NCBI GenBank assembly: GCA_947041945.1
Contig: CAMREV010000002.1
Location: 29,240 to 93,239, forward strand
Length of the DNA stretch: 64,000 nt
DNA from: an uncultured Mycoplasmataceae bacterium
Lineage (GTDB): Bacteria; Bacillota_I; Bacilli_A; Mycoplasmatales; Mycoplasmoidaceae
Direction of reading: 5' to 3'
The position numbers and the translations under genes were made by a program. Below, piece by piece: positions 23,213 through 33,336 of the stretch. How positions within the stretch are numbered: the stretch's first letter is position 1; each line of letters opens with the position of its first letter. The notes under the pieces are model-generated. The model saw only the letters and a program-made list of their open reading frames with translations. It searched no databases and had not been told where the DNA came from.

Positions 23213-23248
23213 CATTATTTTATTTTTTGTTATTAGATAGGGGGATTT

Positions 23249-24424
23249 ATGTCAACAATTATTAAGCATAGTTATTTTTACAAGATTCAACCTGAATTTT
23301 TACCAAATCTGTTTAATATAAATACACTTTATAAACCCATTTTGGGTAATGAGGCTTATTTGCTACTCCTTGAGATGTTAAATGAGTCTAAATATAAAGT
23401 ATTTAACTCAGATGGTAAAAGATCATTGTTTGATTTGTGAAAGAAAATGAATTTTTCATTTGAGTCATTTGAAGAAAACAGAAAAATTTTAGAATCTGTT
23501 GGTTTATTAAGCACTTATATTGTCAATAATGATGAAAAAGAAACAAAGTATTACTTTTGTTTTAATCATCCATTAGATTACAATTCTTTTATGTCAAACA
23601 ACAAGCTAAAAAAGCTGTTAAGTTTGAAATTGCCTTCACACAAATTTGATGAATTAGAGTTTATTTTTAATTCAACACAATTACCAATTAATGCTAAAAA
23701 TATTTCAGCTAATATTGATGATATTTTTTCTTTAATAGTTGCAGATGAATATGAATTTAATTTTGATGAATTATATTCAAGCTTATCTTCACTAACATCA
23801 AAAGTTATTGTTTTTTCTAATGAGACAAAAAACATTATTAACTCTTTTTATAAAAACTTTTCTCTATCTCTAAAAGAGATAGAACTATGTTGTTTAAATT
23901 CAATTGTAAATATTGAAAATACTTACAGAATTGATGAAGCAGTTTTGGAAGAAAAAATTACTACTTTTTTCAATAATAAAACAAATTTAAATTATCATGA
24001 AATTTTAAAATTAAATAGAAATATGGAAATGTTTTCTAAAAGAATTGATTCTTCAGAATTACAAAGAATATTTTTAGACTATAAAAATATTTCACCAGAA
24101 CAATATTTATCTAGTATCAATAGACAACAGTTAGATATTAATGAAATTTCTTTTTTAAAAACAATGAAAAGAGACTATCATTTACCGAATTCAAGTATTA
24201 ATATTTTAGTTGATTTTTCATTAAGAAAAACTAATGGAACAATGAATTTAAAATATATTAAAAAGGTTGCTAGATCTATATCTGTTTCTAATTTAGATAG
24301 TGTTGAAGATATATATGAATATCTATATAATGCAAACAATAAAGTATATTCATCTAATAAGATTAAAAGTAGTAAAATTGAAGAAAACACTAACGATTTA
24401 GTATATGTTGATGTTGTTTTTTAG
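23249..24424 (+). CDS. dnaB: Replication initiation/helicase-loading protein DnaB (Firmicutes type)
   Basis: This is the DnaB/DnaD-fold protein that with DnaI loads the replicative helicase; it is not the helicase itself. The 391-residue frame includes one TGA Trp (23438-23440). The C-terminal motif LPNSSINILVDFSLRKTNG...LKYIKKVARSI matches the DnaB_2 domain. Overall similarity is low but the order dnaB-dnaI supports it. The ATG follows GGGGGATTT, which contains an SD-like run. Confidence 0.82.
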
Positions 24425-24433
24425 GAGAAAAAT

Positions 24434-25396
24434 ATGAATTCATCAAATAATTTAATCTTAAATAAACATAAGAAAAACAAGGAAGCTAATTCACAAAAAA
24501 GTGACTTGATAATTTTAACTATAAAAAAAATTAAAGACCATCCGCTTTTTAAAGAACTTGATTTAAAAAGTAAAGAAATTGAAAAGAATATTGTTTTCTT
24601 AAATGAAATAATTGAGGAAAACAGTTTGTGTATTTCAAAGGGTTCTAGAAGTTGTTTTTCAGATTTAAAACATCACTTACATGTATCAAGAGACAATAAA
24701 AATGATTTGTATTTTTTCATTGACTCATGTGATAAATTTAGAAAAAGTTCAGCCAAGACAAACAGCAGAAATTTTTTATACAATTATTATAAAAATACAG
24801 AAATATCTAAAGTAACTTTCTCTGGAGATCACTTTAAAAAAATTGAAAAATCTGGTCAAGATATAATTAATAAATATTTCAAAATGATTGAGGAAGAATC
24901 ATTTGATGGAATGTATATTTATGGTGATCTTGGAGTAGGAAAAACACACTTACTTTTTGCTATTGCAAATAATTTAGCTAATGAGCAAAACATGACTGTT
25001 GCATTTGTTTTTCTACCTGAGTATATTAATATAGTTAAAAAAGGATTTAGTTCTGATTCATGACAAAGAGCATATGCGGATGATCTTATGGATTCTTTTA
25101 AAGAAGCAGATGCTTTATTTATTGATGATATTGGAACAGAATTTTCATCAGAGTGATTTTATATAGAATATTTATTTAATATTCTTAACTATAGAATGAA
25201 TAAGAAAAAAGTAACATTCTTTAGTTCTAATTTATCACTTGATGAACTAGAAGATAGTTTCTATTCAAAATTTAAAGAGGCAAATTCTAAAAAATCAGTT
25301 TTAAGATTAATGGATAGAATTAGAGCTTCTGTAAGTAATGAAAACTTATTATTTAGGGGCATTAACCATAGATATGTTAAAAAAAATAGCAATTAA
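24434..25396 (+). CDS. dnaI: Helicase loader DnaI
   Basis: DnaI is an AAA+ ATPase that delivers the replicative helicase to origins. It has 320 residues. The N-terminal half is helical, and the C-terminal AAA+ domain carries Walker A GDLGVGKTH, Walker B LFIDDIGTE and a sensor-1 FFSSN. An arginine-rich VLRLMDRIRA lies near the end. It starts 9 bases after dnaB with SD AGGAG. It ends in a hairpin shared with rpsU. Confidence 0.93.
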
Positions 25397-25427
25397 GATA
25401 CTAACGCATCTTTCTTGCTAATTTTTT
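25381..25427. terminator. Bidirectional terminator between dnaI and rpsU
   Basis: The outer stem AAAAAATAGCAA pairs with TTGCTAATTTTTT (one bulge). The inner stem AAGAT/ATCTT closes an 8-nt loop. The dnaI TAA (25394-25396) and the rpsU TAG (25401-25403) are both inside. Confidence 0.75.
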
Positions 25428-25586
25428 TAATTTTTTTGCTGCTGCTTTTTCTTTTTCTTTTTGTCTAAGTCCTGGTCTTAAATAAAATTCATGTCTTTTT
25501 GAATTTTTTCTTGTCTCAGAAGTTATTCTTTTAAAGTTTCTTAAAGCTTGCTCAACATCTCCGTTTCTTACTTCGATCTTTGGCAT
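25401..25586 (-). CDS. rpsU: 30S ribosomal protein S21
   Basis: This small basic S21 has 61 residues. PKIEVRNGDVEQALRNFKR is the family N-terminus, and the C-terminus is Lys/Arg/Ala-rich. I use the ATG at 25586 because it gives the standard MPKIEV start; an in-frame GTG four codons upstream is unlikely. GGGTGA lies upstream as a weak SD. Confidence 0.95.
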   Translation of the reverse strand: MPKIEVRNGDVEQALRNFKRITSETRKNSKRHEFYLRPGLRQKEKEKAAAKKLKKLARKMR

Positions 25587-25674
25587 AAACAAAATCACCC
25601 GACTTCCTTATTCAAAATATATTATATAATAAAAACATTAATAATAAATTAATTAATATAAAAAAGGAATTAAT

Positions 25675-25920
25675 ATGAGTTACTACAAAAAACCAGTTTA
25701 TCAAATAACTGATCATGTTTTAAAAAGATTCCAAGAAAGACACCCAGAAAAATTAACTTCAAGCGAAGCTAAAAGCACACTTTTAAACATGCTAGACAAT
25801 ACATATGAAGGTGAGATAGATGAAAATGGTGATCGTAAACTAATTTCATTTGATTGTTCATCAACATATTTTATTGTTACAAAAGATAATGTTTTAAAAA
25901 CATTTATCAAAAAGAAATAA
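25675..25920 (+). CDS. Small protein of unknown function
   Basis: The 81-residue product begins SYYKKPVYQITDHVLKRFQERH. The H..KRFQER pattern is reminiscent of DUF4258-like small proteins, some of which are toxins, but similarity is too short to claim. It is soluble and charged, with an SD (AAAAAGGAA) before the ATG. It stands alone between rpsU (minus) and the FNT channel gene. Confidence 0.65.
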   Translation: MSYYKKPVYQITDHVLKRFQERHPEKLTSSEAKSTLLNMLDNTYEGEIDENGDRKLISFDCSSTYFIVTKDNVLKTFIKKK

Positions 25921-25968
25921 AAACATTATTTTTAATATATAATATATTTAATTTTTAATGAGATTCAC

Positions 25969-26979
25969 ATGGCAGAAAAAAAAATTAATAAACAAAAAGC
26001 TGACGCTACTTGTCAACCAGTTCAAAAGAAACTATCTGTAGAAGAAGAATTTCTTAAAATAAAAAATGAAAAATCTAATTACAAAAACTTACATCTTAAG
26101 TTTGCTTTGGAAAAAGTTAATTATAATTTTGTAAAGAAATTAATCCTAAGTATGATGGGCGGTATCTTTGCAGGACTTGGTTATATTGCATACAACTTAT
26201 TAAACGGTGGATCATATAATGAACTTGGAGAATTTGTAAAAAACTTTGGTCATGACGGATTCTTCTATGGTGCTTTATTATTCCCAATGGGTATAATGAT
26301 GTGTATATTCTTAGGTGGAAATTTATTCACCTCTAATGTCCTTGTTATTATGGGTGTCTATGCAAAGAAAATTAAGTTTAGGATCTTTGCACATGACTTG
26401 TTTGTTACATTAATCGGAAATATTTTGGGTGGTATATTAATATCATTATTAGCATTTGGTTCTAGTATATATTGAAACTTTGATCAAGCCAATGGTTTTC
26501 AAATAAATGATATAGGAACTGGTGTTATGTATTTAGCTAATAAAAAAGTATCAACTGAATGATGAACAAATATATTATCAGGAATTCTTTGTAATATGAT
26601 TGTTGCTGGTTCTATTTATGCTTATGTAAAAGTTAATAATAGAGCTTTAGGTTCAATGTTAGTCTATTTATTTATTGTTGTTTTTGCAATTTGTGGTTTC
26701 CAACACGTTGTAGCAAATACATTTGTGTTTACACAAGCGTCATTGATTCATATTATTGCACCTCCAGATATTCAACCAATTTTTGGAAGACTTGAAATGG
26801 GAGAGTCTGTATACATTAATATGCTTCCTACATTAATAGGTAATGTTATTGGTGGTGTATTCATATCATCGATTTACATGTATCTAGAAAGTGATAAAAT
26901 TAAAAAAGGTTCTAAAATAGATGTAAACATAATTGTTCCAAATGAAGATGGAGCTCCTAAGATGGACCACACTCTTTAG
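25969..26979 (+). CDS. Formate/nitrite transporter (FNT) family channel
   Basis: This 336-residue protein has six predicted helices after a Lys/Gln-rich cytosolic N-terminus of about 50 residues. FNT signatures are GGNLFTSN, ILCNMIVAGSIYA, GFQHVVANTF (with the His of the family) and LIGNVIGGV. FNT pores export small monocarboxylates such as formate or lactate, or pass nitrite or hydrosulfide. In a fermenting mollicute, acid export is plausible but inferred. Three Trp codons are TGA. A strong terminator follows. Confidence 0.9.
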
Positions 26980-26987
26980 TGAAAATA

Positions 26988-27016
26988 AAAAAAATGTAAC
27001 AATGTTACATTTTTTT
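26988..27016 (+). terminator. Terminator of the FNT gene
   Basis: The stem AAAAAAATGTAAC / GTTACATTTTTTT (13 bp) has an AAT loop. Confidence 0.88.
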
Positions 27017-27032
27017 AAACAATTATATTTAA

Positions 27033-27230
27033 TTATTTAATAGCGTTTTTTTTGCTATTAAAGTTTTCAAATAAGTTTTTTCAATTTCTAACTGCTCATA
27101 TTGTTATAGGAGCAAAAGCGATTGGTAATAAGTAAAGTGCTCAGTTACAAAACATATTACCTACTATTGTTAAAATAATAAATAAAATCCCGAAAGAAAT
27201 TGCTAATATTAAACTTTTTTTATTTTTCAT
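27033..27230 (-). CDS. Small two-helix membrane protein
   Basis: A 65-residue frame from the ATG at 27230 reads MKNKKSLILAISFGILFIIL and continues through three TGA Trp codons to TAA at 27033-27035. Two hydrophobic helices (about 6-25 and 30-46) and a basic tail (WKNLFENFNSKKNAIK) are present. It starts four bases after the stop of the upstream unknown gene, so the two form an operon. No family is recognised. The clean code-4 frame and the operon spacing support it as a real gene. Confidence 0.65.
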
Positions 27231-27234
27231 ATAA

Positions 27235-27672
27235 TTATCCTTTTAATTCTTTTAATATACTTTGGCTTTTTTTATCTAGCACCTGTCTAATAGATTCGTG
27301 GCTATGATTTTCAGATTCCATTTCTTTTCTGAAAAAGAAAATTGATAAGAGCTGTAAATAATCAATAAAAGCATTTTCATCATTTTTGAACATTTCAGCA
27401 AGCTCTTTTTCATCTTGAGTTCTTAGTTTTCCTAAAAGCGGTCCAAAATGTGCTTGTTGATATTTTCTTATCTCATCAACTCTAGCATTATCAACTAATG
27501 TATCAAGCGCTTTTTGAATTTTTTCGTAATGATCTTTATCTAATTTGTTAATATGTTCATTATCTAACAATGTTTTTTCTAAAAAATCAATTCTAGAATC
27601 ATTTGTTGGAATAACTTCAATAAACAAATCTCTGCATAATATTATACTATTATCAAATTTAGTCTTATTCAT
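27235..27672 (-). CDS. Hypothetical helical protein
   Basis: The 145-residue product is charged and predicted mostly helical, without membrane segments or a motif I recognise. A clear SD (TTGGAG) precedes the ATG. The start region carries a TATAAT followed at once by an inverted repeat, so expression may be controlled. The gene heads a two-gene unit with the small membrane protein. Confidence 0.7.
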   Translation of the reverse strand: MNKTKFDNSIILCRDLFIEVIPTNDSRIDFLEKTLLDNEHINKLDKDHYEKIQKALDTLVDNARVDEIRKYQQAHFGPLLGKLRTQDEKELAEMFKNDENAFIDYLQLLSIFFFRKEMESENHSHESIRQVLDKKSQSILKELKG

Positions 27673-27683
27673 ATTTTCTCCAA

Positions 27684-27722
27684 CCTATGTATATTTTTAA
27701 AATACATAGGAAAGTTATTATA
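27684..27722 (-). promoter_or_regulatory. Promoter -10 and inverted repeat upstream of the 27672 gene
   Basis: On the minus strand TATAAT (27722-27717) lies 7 bases before a perfect 9-bp inverted repeat (CCTATGTAT 27684-27692 and ATACATAGG 27702-27710). The expected start site falls on the repeat, so it is either an operator or a 5' mRNA hairpin. Confidence 0.5.
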
Positions 27723-27793
27723 CAATAAAATCAAATTAATAATTATTTTTTTAAAATAATTGCTTTTCATATTATTATTAATAATAGGTATTA

Positions 27794-28813
27794 ATGATGA
27801 TAGATAGAAATATTATAAATAATTTAAAATCGTTTGTTGAATCGATAGATAATGAAAAAAAATTAGCAGAAGAAAAGAACATTTTTAATAAAAAACACAT
27901 TTCTCCTATTTATGGTCAAATAAAAGATAAATCTCCTGAAGAAAAAAAAGACTTTGGACAAAAAATAAATATTTTAAAATCTGAAATTGACAAAATATTT
28001 GATGATCAATTAAATAGAATAAAGGAACAATACATTAATTCATTAAGATCAAAGGTTGATCCATTATTAGATGTAAGTGATTCACTGATTGGTGGAATTA
28101 ATCCAATTGAAGCTTCAATTAATGAAATTAATAATTTCTTTAAAGTATTAAACTTTGAAATAGTTTCTGGTACCGAAATTTCTTCAGCTAAATATAATTT
28201 TGATAATTTGAATATGGATGAAAATCATGCTGCAAGAGATGAGCATGACACATTTTTTATTAACAAAAACACTATTTTAAGAACACATTGTACATCTGTA
28301 AGTGCAAAAATAATTGAGAATAACCCAAATGATGAAATTAAAGTTATTTCATATGGTAATGTTTACAGGAAAGATGAAGATGATGCAACTCATTCTCATC
28401 AATTTAATCAAGTAGATATTGTTTGAATTAGAAAAGATTTAAATATAAGCAATTTGAAATGATTAATTAATAATTTCTTAAAATATTTTTTCAAAAATGA
28501 CAATATAAAAACAAGATATAGACTATCTTATTTTCCCTTTACTGAACCATCTTTTGAAGTGGATATGTCTTGTTTTAAATGTAATGGAAAAGGTTGCAAT
28601 ATTTGTAAGGAAACTGGGTGAATTGAAGTTTTAGGATCTGGAATTTTCAATCCTAAAGTAATCTATAAAGCAAACTTAAATGAGGATATGATTGGATTGG
28701 CTGCAGGTATTGGAATAGATCGTATAACGATGTTAAAATACGGAATAAATGACATCAGATATTTATACAATAATGACTTTAGAATATTATCTAAATTTAA
28801 AGGAGAAAAATAA
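27794..28813 (+). CDS. pheS: Phenylalanyl-tRNA synthetase alpha subunit
   Basis: The catalytic subunit of the alpha2beta2 enzyme has 339 residues. Class II motifs are clear: [32 protein letters not shown] and [17 protein letters not shown]. The Cys cluster [13 protein letters not shown] is usual in Firmicutes PheS. Two ATG codons stand side by side at the start. Its stop TAA shares one base with the pheT ATG. Confidence 0.97.
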
Positions 28814-31137
28814 TGTACTTATCTAAAAAATTAATTACTAATTTCTTTCCTGAATTTGGTTTATTTAATGATAAAAAATTACTAGAAATTTTTAATTCAC
28901 TTGGGATTGAATTAGAAACTATTTTTAATTTTGAAAACACTAATAATTTAGTTGTTGGTGAAATTTTAGAAACCAAAAAACATCCAAGTGCAGATAATCT
29001 AAATTTGTGCAAAGTAAAAATTTCAAGTTCTAAAATAAATACTATTGTTTGTGGTGCAAAAAATGTTCACAAAGGACAAAAAGTCATTGTTGCATTAAAG
29101 GGAGCAAAATTTATTGATGGTAGAGTAATCGAATACAAAGAACTAAGAGGTATTTTATCTGAAGGAATGATCTGTGCATATAATGAATTAACAAACAGAA
29201 CTGATTGATGCAATAAAAATGAATTAGATGATATTATTACTCTTCCACATGTTGCTAAAGTTGGTGATAAAGCGCCTCTTAATTTTATAAGCATGAATGA
29301 TACTATTTATGAACTTTCTATTCCTAGTAATAGAAACGATTTAAATTCTGTTTTTGGAATAATTTTAGAAATACAATCATTCCTTAACCTTAAAAAAGAA
29401 TTAGCTTTTAAAAACTTAAATAAAAAATTAAATAGCAAAATTAAATTAAAAAATAAAGTATCAGAAAATCATTATTTGATTTCATTAAATAATGAAAAAT
29501 ACACAACATCAAATTGAATTGTTAAAACACTTTTAATGAACTCAGGATTTGTCCCTAATGATTCAATTGATGATTTAGCAAAACTTAATCAAATACTTTC
29601 TGGAATTCCTACAATTTCTTTTACCAATATTAAAGGTAATAATTTAGAAATATCAAAACTAGAAAAACCAACAAAAGTAGAATTAAATAATTATGGAATA
29701 GTTAGTCTTAAAAAAGGCGATATTGTTTTAAAAAACAATAATGATATTGTTGCACTAATGAATATTGATGTGTGTAAAAAATACGCTGTTAATCAAGAAT
29801 CAAAAAAAGTTTATTTCTTATCTAGTGATACAAATTCAATGGATATTAGAAAAACATCTAGTAGATTAAAAATTATGAATGATAAAGTAAAATTTAGTTT
29901 AAAGAAAATATCTAGTTGATGATACAAAAAGTCTTTAGATATTTTAATTGAGAATTTAAAACCAAATTTTAAAAATATTGAAGTTGATTTTAAGTATAAA
30001 GAAAATAAACAAAACAGAATAAAACTTAGCTTAAACAAAGTAAATAAATTATTAGGAATTAATATAACTGATGCAAACATTAAAAAAGTTATTAGTTCTT
30101 TTGGTTACAAATTAACTAAGGATTATATTGTTACTCCAGAATATAGAATAGATATTGAAAATGATCATGACATAATAGAAGATATTTTAAAAGTAATTGG
30201 AATTCAAAATATCCCTGAGATAAGTATTAAAAATTCAAATGTTTATAATATTAAAATCAAAGATAGCGATAACATAGCAAAAGTAAACAACTTGTTATTA
30301 AATAGAGGTTTTTATTTATTAAAAACTTACAATTTAACTTCTAAACAAAATAATAATAATTACAATTATTTTAAATATACTAAACCCATTCAAATAAAAA
30401 ATCCCATTTCATCTGATAGAGAATTCATGAGATTATCTTTACTTGATGGCATTCTTTCTTGCTACTCATATAATAGTTCTTTAAAAAACGAATTGGTTCC
30501 TATCTTTGAAATTCAAGAAGTATATTATGGTAATAACAAAAGAAAACACTTGATAGCAGCAATATCAGAAGATTTGGTTATTAATGTTTTTAATAATTCA
30601 GTTATTAAGTCTGATATATTTTCATTAAAATCAATTGCACAAAGTATTGCATTTATTGCTAATCAAGAACTAAATTTCCAAAAGGAAATATGTGATTCAT
30701 GAGGATGCAAAAAAGATTCGATTAAAGTTAATATTGATAAAAACAATATAGGTTACATTACTAGAATAAATCCAGAAGTTTTAAAATCATACAAAATTAA
30801 ATCTGAAAAAGTATATGTGATGGAATTAGATATAACAGATTTAATTAACTTTCAAAAACCTTTAAACTTTGTTTTTGATGATGACAAAAAACACAAAATT
30901 GTAAGAGATATCTCAATCATTATTGATAAGGACTATGATTTAAACAACATTTATAAGTTGGCTAAGTCATGTAATTTATTGGAAGATCTAAATTTTATAG
31001 GTGCTTTTGAAAAAGAAAATGAAGTTTCATATACATTTAGGTTTAACTTGATTTCAAATGATAGCGATGTAAAAACAAACTTTCAAAAAGTTATTGAATT
31101 TTTCTCAAACAATAAAATAAAAATAATTACTGGTTAG
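28813..31137 (+). CDS. pheT: Phenylalanyl-tRNA synthetase beta subunit
   Basis: The 774-residue beta subunit carries the editing and tRNA-binding modules. The N-terminal OB (EMAP-like) domain includes GEILETKKHPSADNLNLCKV and CGAKNV. SIPSNRNDLNSVFGI marks the B1 core, and a ferredoxin-like anticodon-binding domain ends the protein. Four or more TGA Trp codons break shorter readings. Translation is coupled to pheS by TAATG. Confidence 0.96.
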
Positions 31138-31144
31138 AAAGTAT

Positions 31145-31172
31145 TTGACTCTTTTTATTTTAAGTGTATAAT
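31145..31172 (+). promoter_or_regulatory. Strong promoter for the 31.2-kb RNA
   Basis: TTGACT (31145-31150) and TATAAT (31167-31172) lie 16 bases apart, the best -35/-10 pair I see in the window. No start codon with SD follows before the terminator. Confidence 0.75.
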
Positions 31173-31178
31173 ATAGAT

Positions 31179-31569
31179 GTGCATATGATTACAAAATTTT
31201 TAAGAAATTTATAAATCATAGAAGTGAATTTTGATTTTTAAGTATCCAAGCTCGGGAAAAGCGAATATAGGTAGCGAGAACAAAAAGTATCATGATCCGA
31301 TTTGACCAATGACGATCAGACATATGAGTATGTTTTACGAGAGTAAAGATATTAAAATGATATTAGTAGTGATATGAATATTATACATATATGAAAGTTA
31401 TGTATGAGGATGCACAGAATTTAAAATACTTTTAGGGTTTAATTAGTTGTTAAATTATGCATATTTGCAATTAATCCTTCTGAAGGAAAAATTAAATGTA
31501 TTTGGTACTACTCACCCAGAGTAATATTTCTGAAAAAAAACAATCTTGTGAGGCAAGATTGTTTTTTTT
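31179..31569 (+). ncRNA. Unassigned structured RNA of about 390 nt
   Basis: Between pheT and deoC lies a region with its own strong promoter and intrinsic terminator and no credible ORF. Local hairpins include TATGATT/AATCATA (31184-31219), CTCG/CGAG (31251-31278), ACATA/TATGT (31320-31332), TTTAC-GAGA-GTAAA (31334-31347, GNRA loop), ATACATA/TATGTAT (31383-31405) and TACTC/GAGTA (31509-31523). The loop ACCCA of the last could pair with GGG at 31254. Size fits RNase P RNA or tmRNA, but I find neither the RNase P GAGGAAAGTCC block nor a tRNA-like T arm. It could be a very diverged form of one of these or a different RNA. Confidence 0.6.
31533..31569 (+). terminator. Terminator of the 31.2-kb RNA
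   Basis: The stem ACAATCTTG / CAAGATTGT with flanking A8/T8 extension (16 bp in total) has a TGAGG loop. Confidence 0.9.
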
Positions 31570-31630
31570 TATTATTTATTAGCATATTTATTTTAATTTG
31601 TTAAAATATTATTAATTAAATGGAGAAAAC

Positions 31631-32278
31631 ATGGAAAATTATTCAAAATACATTGATTCAACTGTTTTGGCAGCAAATGCAACAAAAGAAGAAATATATA
31701 AACTTTGTAAGGAAGCAATAAGTGAAAACTTTTTTTCAGTTTGCATAAATCCTTTTTATGTAAATTTGGCTAAACAAATCTTAAAAGGCTCGGACATAAA
31801 AGTATGTACAGTCGTTGGGTTTCCACTTGGTCAAAATACAATTAGTACAAAAGTATTTGAAACACTTGATGCAATTAAAAATGGTGCTGACGAAATAGAT
31901 ATGGTAATAAATATTGCTAGATTAAAAGAAAACGACTTTAAGTACTGTGTTACTGAAATAAATGAAGTAACAAAAGCAGCACAAGGAAGAATTGTAAAAG
32001 TTATTGTTGAAACTGCATTATTAACAGAAGAAGATAAAATTAATGCATGTCATATAATTTTAAATTCAAAGGCTGATTTCATAAAAACATCAACAGGTTT
32101 TTCAACATCTGGTGCTAAATTAGAAGATATTAAATTATTTGATAAAATAATTAAGAGAAGAAAATTCATTAAAGCAGCTGGTGGAATTAAAAATCATGCT
32201 GAGTTATTAGAATTTGTTGAAGCTGGCGTTGATAGAATCGGAACTTCAAAAGGTAAGGAACTAATGAAAAAATACTAA
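31631..32278 (+). CDS. deoC: Deoxyribose-phosphate aldolase
   Basis: DeoC splits 2-deoxyribose-5-phosphate into glyceraldehyde-3-phosphate and acetaldehyde, feeding salvaged nucleosides into glycolysis. The 215-residue TIM-barrel shows YIDSTVLAANAT, CTVVGFPLG, DEIDMVINIARLK, the KVIVETALL segment and the Schiff-base Lys in DFIKTSTGF, then AAGGIK. The SD TGGAG precedes the ATG. It ends in a hairpin shared with the convergent pseudouridine synthase gene. Confidence 0.97.
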   Translation: MENYSKYIDSTVLAANATKEEIYKLCKEAISENFFSVCINPFYVNLAKQILKGSDIKVCTVVGFPLGQNTISTKVFETLDAIKNGADEIDMVINIARLKENDFKYCVTEINEVTKAAQGRIVKVIVETALLTEEDKINACHIILNSKADFIKTSTGFSTSGAKLEDIKLFDKIIKRRKFIKAAGGIKNHAELLEFVEAGVDRIGTSKGKELMKKY

Positions 32279-32299
32279 GACTATTTCTTAGTATTTTTT
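32267..32299. terminator. Bidirectional terminator between deoC and rlu gene
   Basis: The 13-bp stem AAAAAATACTAAG / CTTAGTATTTTTT has a 7-nt loop. The deoC TAA is in the left arm and the minus-strand TAG (32281-32283) is in the loop. Confidence 0.87.
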
Positions 32300-33246
32300 T
32301 TATTCTTTTCTAGCAATTCATTAATATCAATTTTTTTAGGATCATATTTTTTGAAATTAATTTTATTCAAATAAAACAACTCGTTTTTTTTGTCAGCATT
32401 AAATTTAATTTCATTTGATATAAGTATTTGAGATTTAACATCTGAATCATATTTTTGATTAGCATATTTGTAATCTCCAACTATTGGATTTTTATAGTAA
32501 GACAAATGAGCTCTTATCTGGTGTTTCTTTCCAGAAATTAATTCTATTTCTACTAGAGAGTAAGTTCATTCTTCTTTGATAACAAAAACATTAGTTTCGA
32601 TGACACTTGTTTCATATGTGTTTGGAGAAGAACACACTTTCATTTTATTTTTAGTAATTGGGTGTTTATAAATATAGTCAACTCAATAGTTTTCTTTATT
32701 TCTTAATCTTCCATGAACTAATGCTAAGTATTTTTTTGAAATTTTCTTATTTGCAATAAGTTTATTTAAGTTTCTTACAACTTTTTTATTTTTACCAGCA
32801 ATTACCAAACCTTCAGTGTTAACATCAATTCTGTTTATCAATGCTGGCTCTTGTTCAATGCTATAACCATCTCATTCTTTTTTATTAAAAAGATACAATT
32901 TTAAATAATTACTTAGTGTATTTGTTTTTTCATTAATATCTTCTTGACAATAAACACCTTTCTTTTTATCAAAAATAATAATGTTTTCATCTTCATAAAA
33001 AATGATTGATTTTATCTTACAATCCTTAAAATCGTATTCTTTTTCTTTTGGAATTGTAATATAAAAAGATAAAATATCACCCTTTAAAAGCAACTGATTA
33101 TCCTTCACTTTTTTATTGTTTATTTTAATATTTCCCTTGTTTATGCTCTTTTTTACAAAAGAAATCGTTTTGTTTTGTAAGAAAATGAAACAAAATTCAC
33201 TAACTGTTTTGCCAATATATTGGTCTTCTATTTTTATTTCTTTCAT
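32281..33246 (-). CDS. RluA/RluD-family pseudouridine synthase
   Basis: The 321-residue protein has an N-terminal S4-type RNA-binding domain (VKKSINKGNIKINNKKV) and a pseudouridine synthase core. The catalytic Asp lies in INRIDVNTEGL, where family members read HRLDxxTSG; His and Ser are replaced but Asp is kept. GKKHQIRAHL and GDYKY are further family motifs. It probably modifies 23S rRNA as RluC or RluD, but the exact site cannot be told. Several TGA Trp codons are used. Confidence 0.87.
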
Positions 33247-33336
33247 AATTCCTTATTTTTTTATAGATTTTTAATCAAAAATGTATATAAAATCTTATAA
33301 TAAATGTATCTATATATTATTTTACAAGGGAATACT

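Noticed and set aside
22898..23248. Replication origin
   Set aside because: DnaA-like boxes are imperfect, and dnaA/dnaN, which mark oriC in Mollicutes, are not in the window.
31179..31569. Firm call as RNase P RNA or tmRNA
   Set aside because: The size fits, but I could not find GAGGAAAGTCC, the paired 3' core, or a tRNA-like T arm with CCA end, so the identity is left open.
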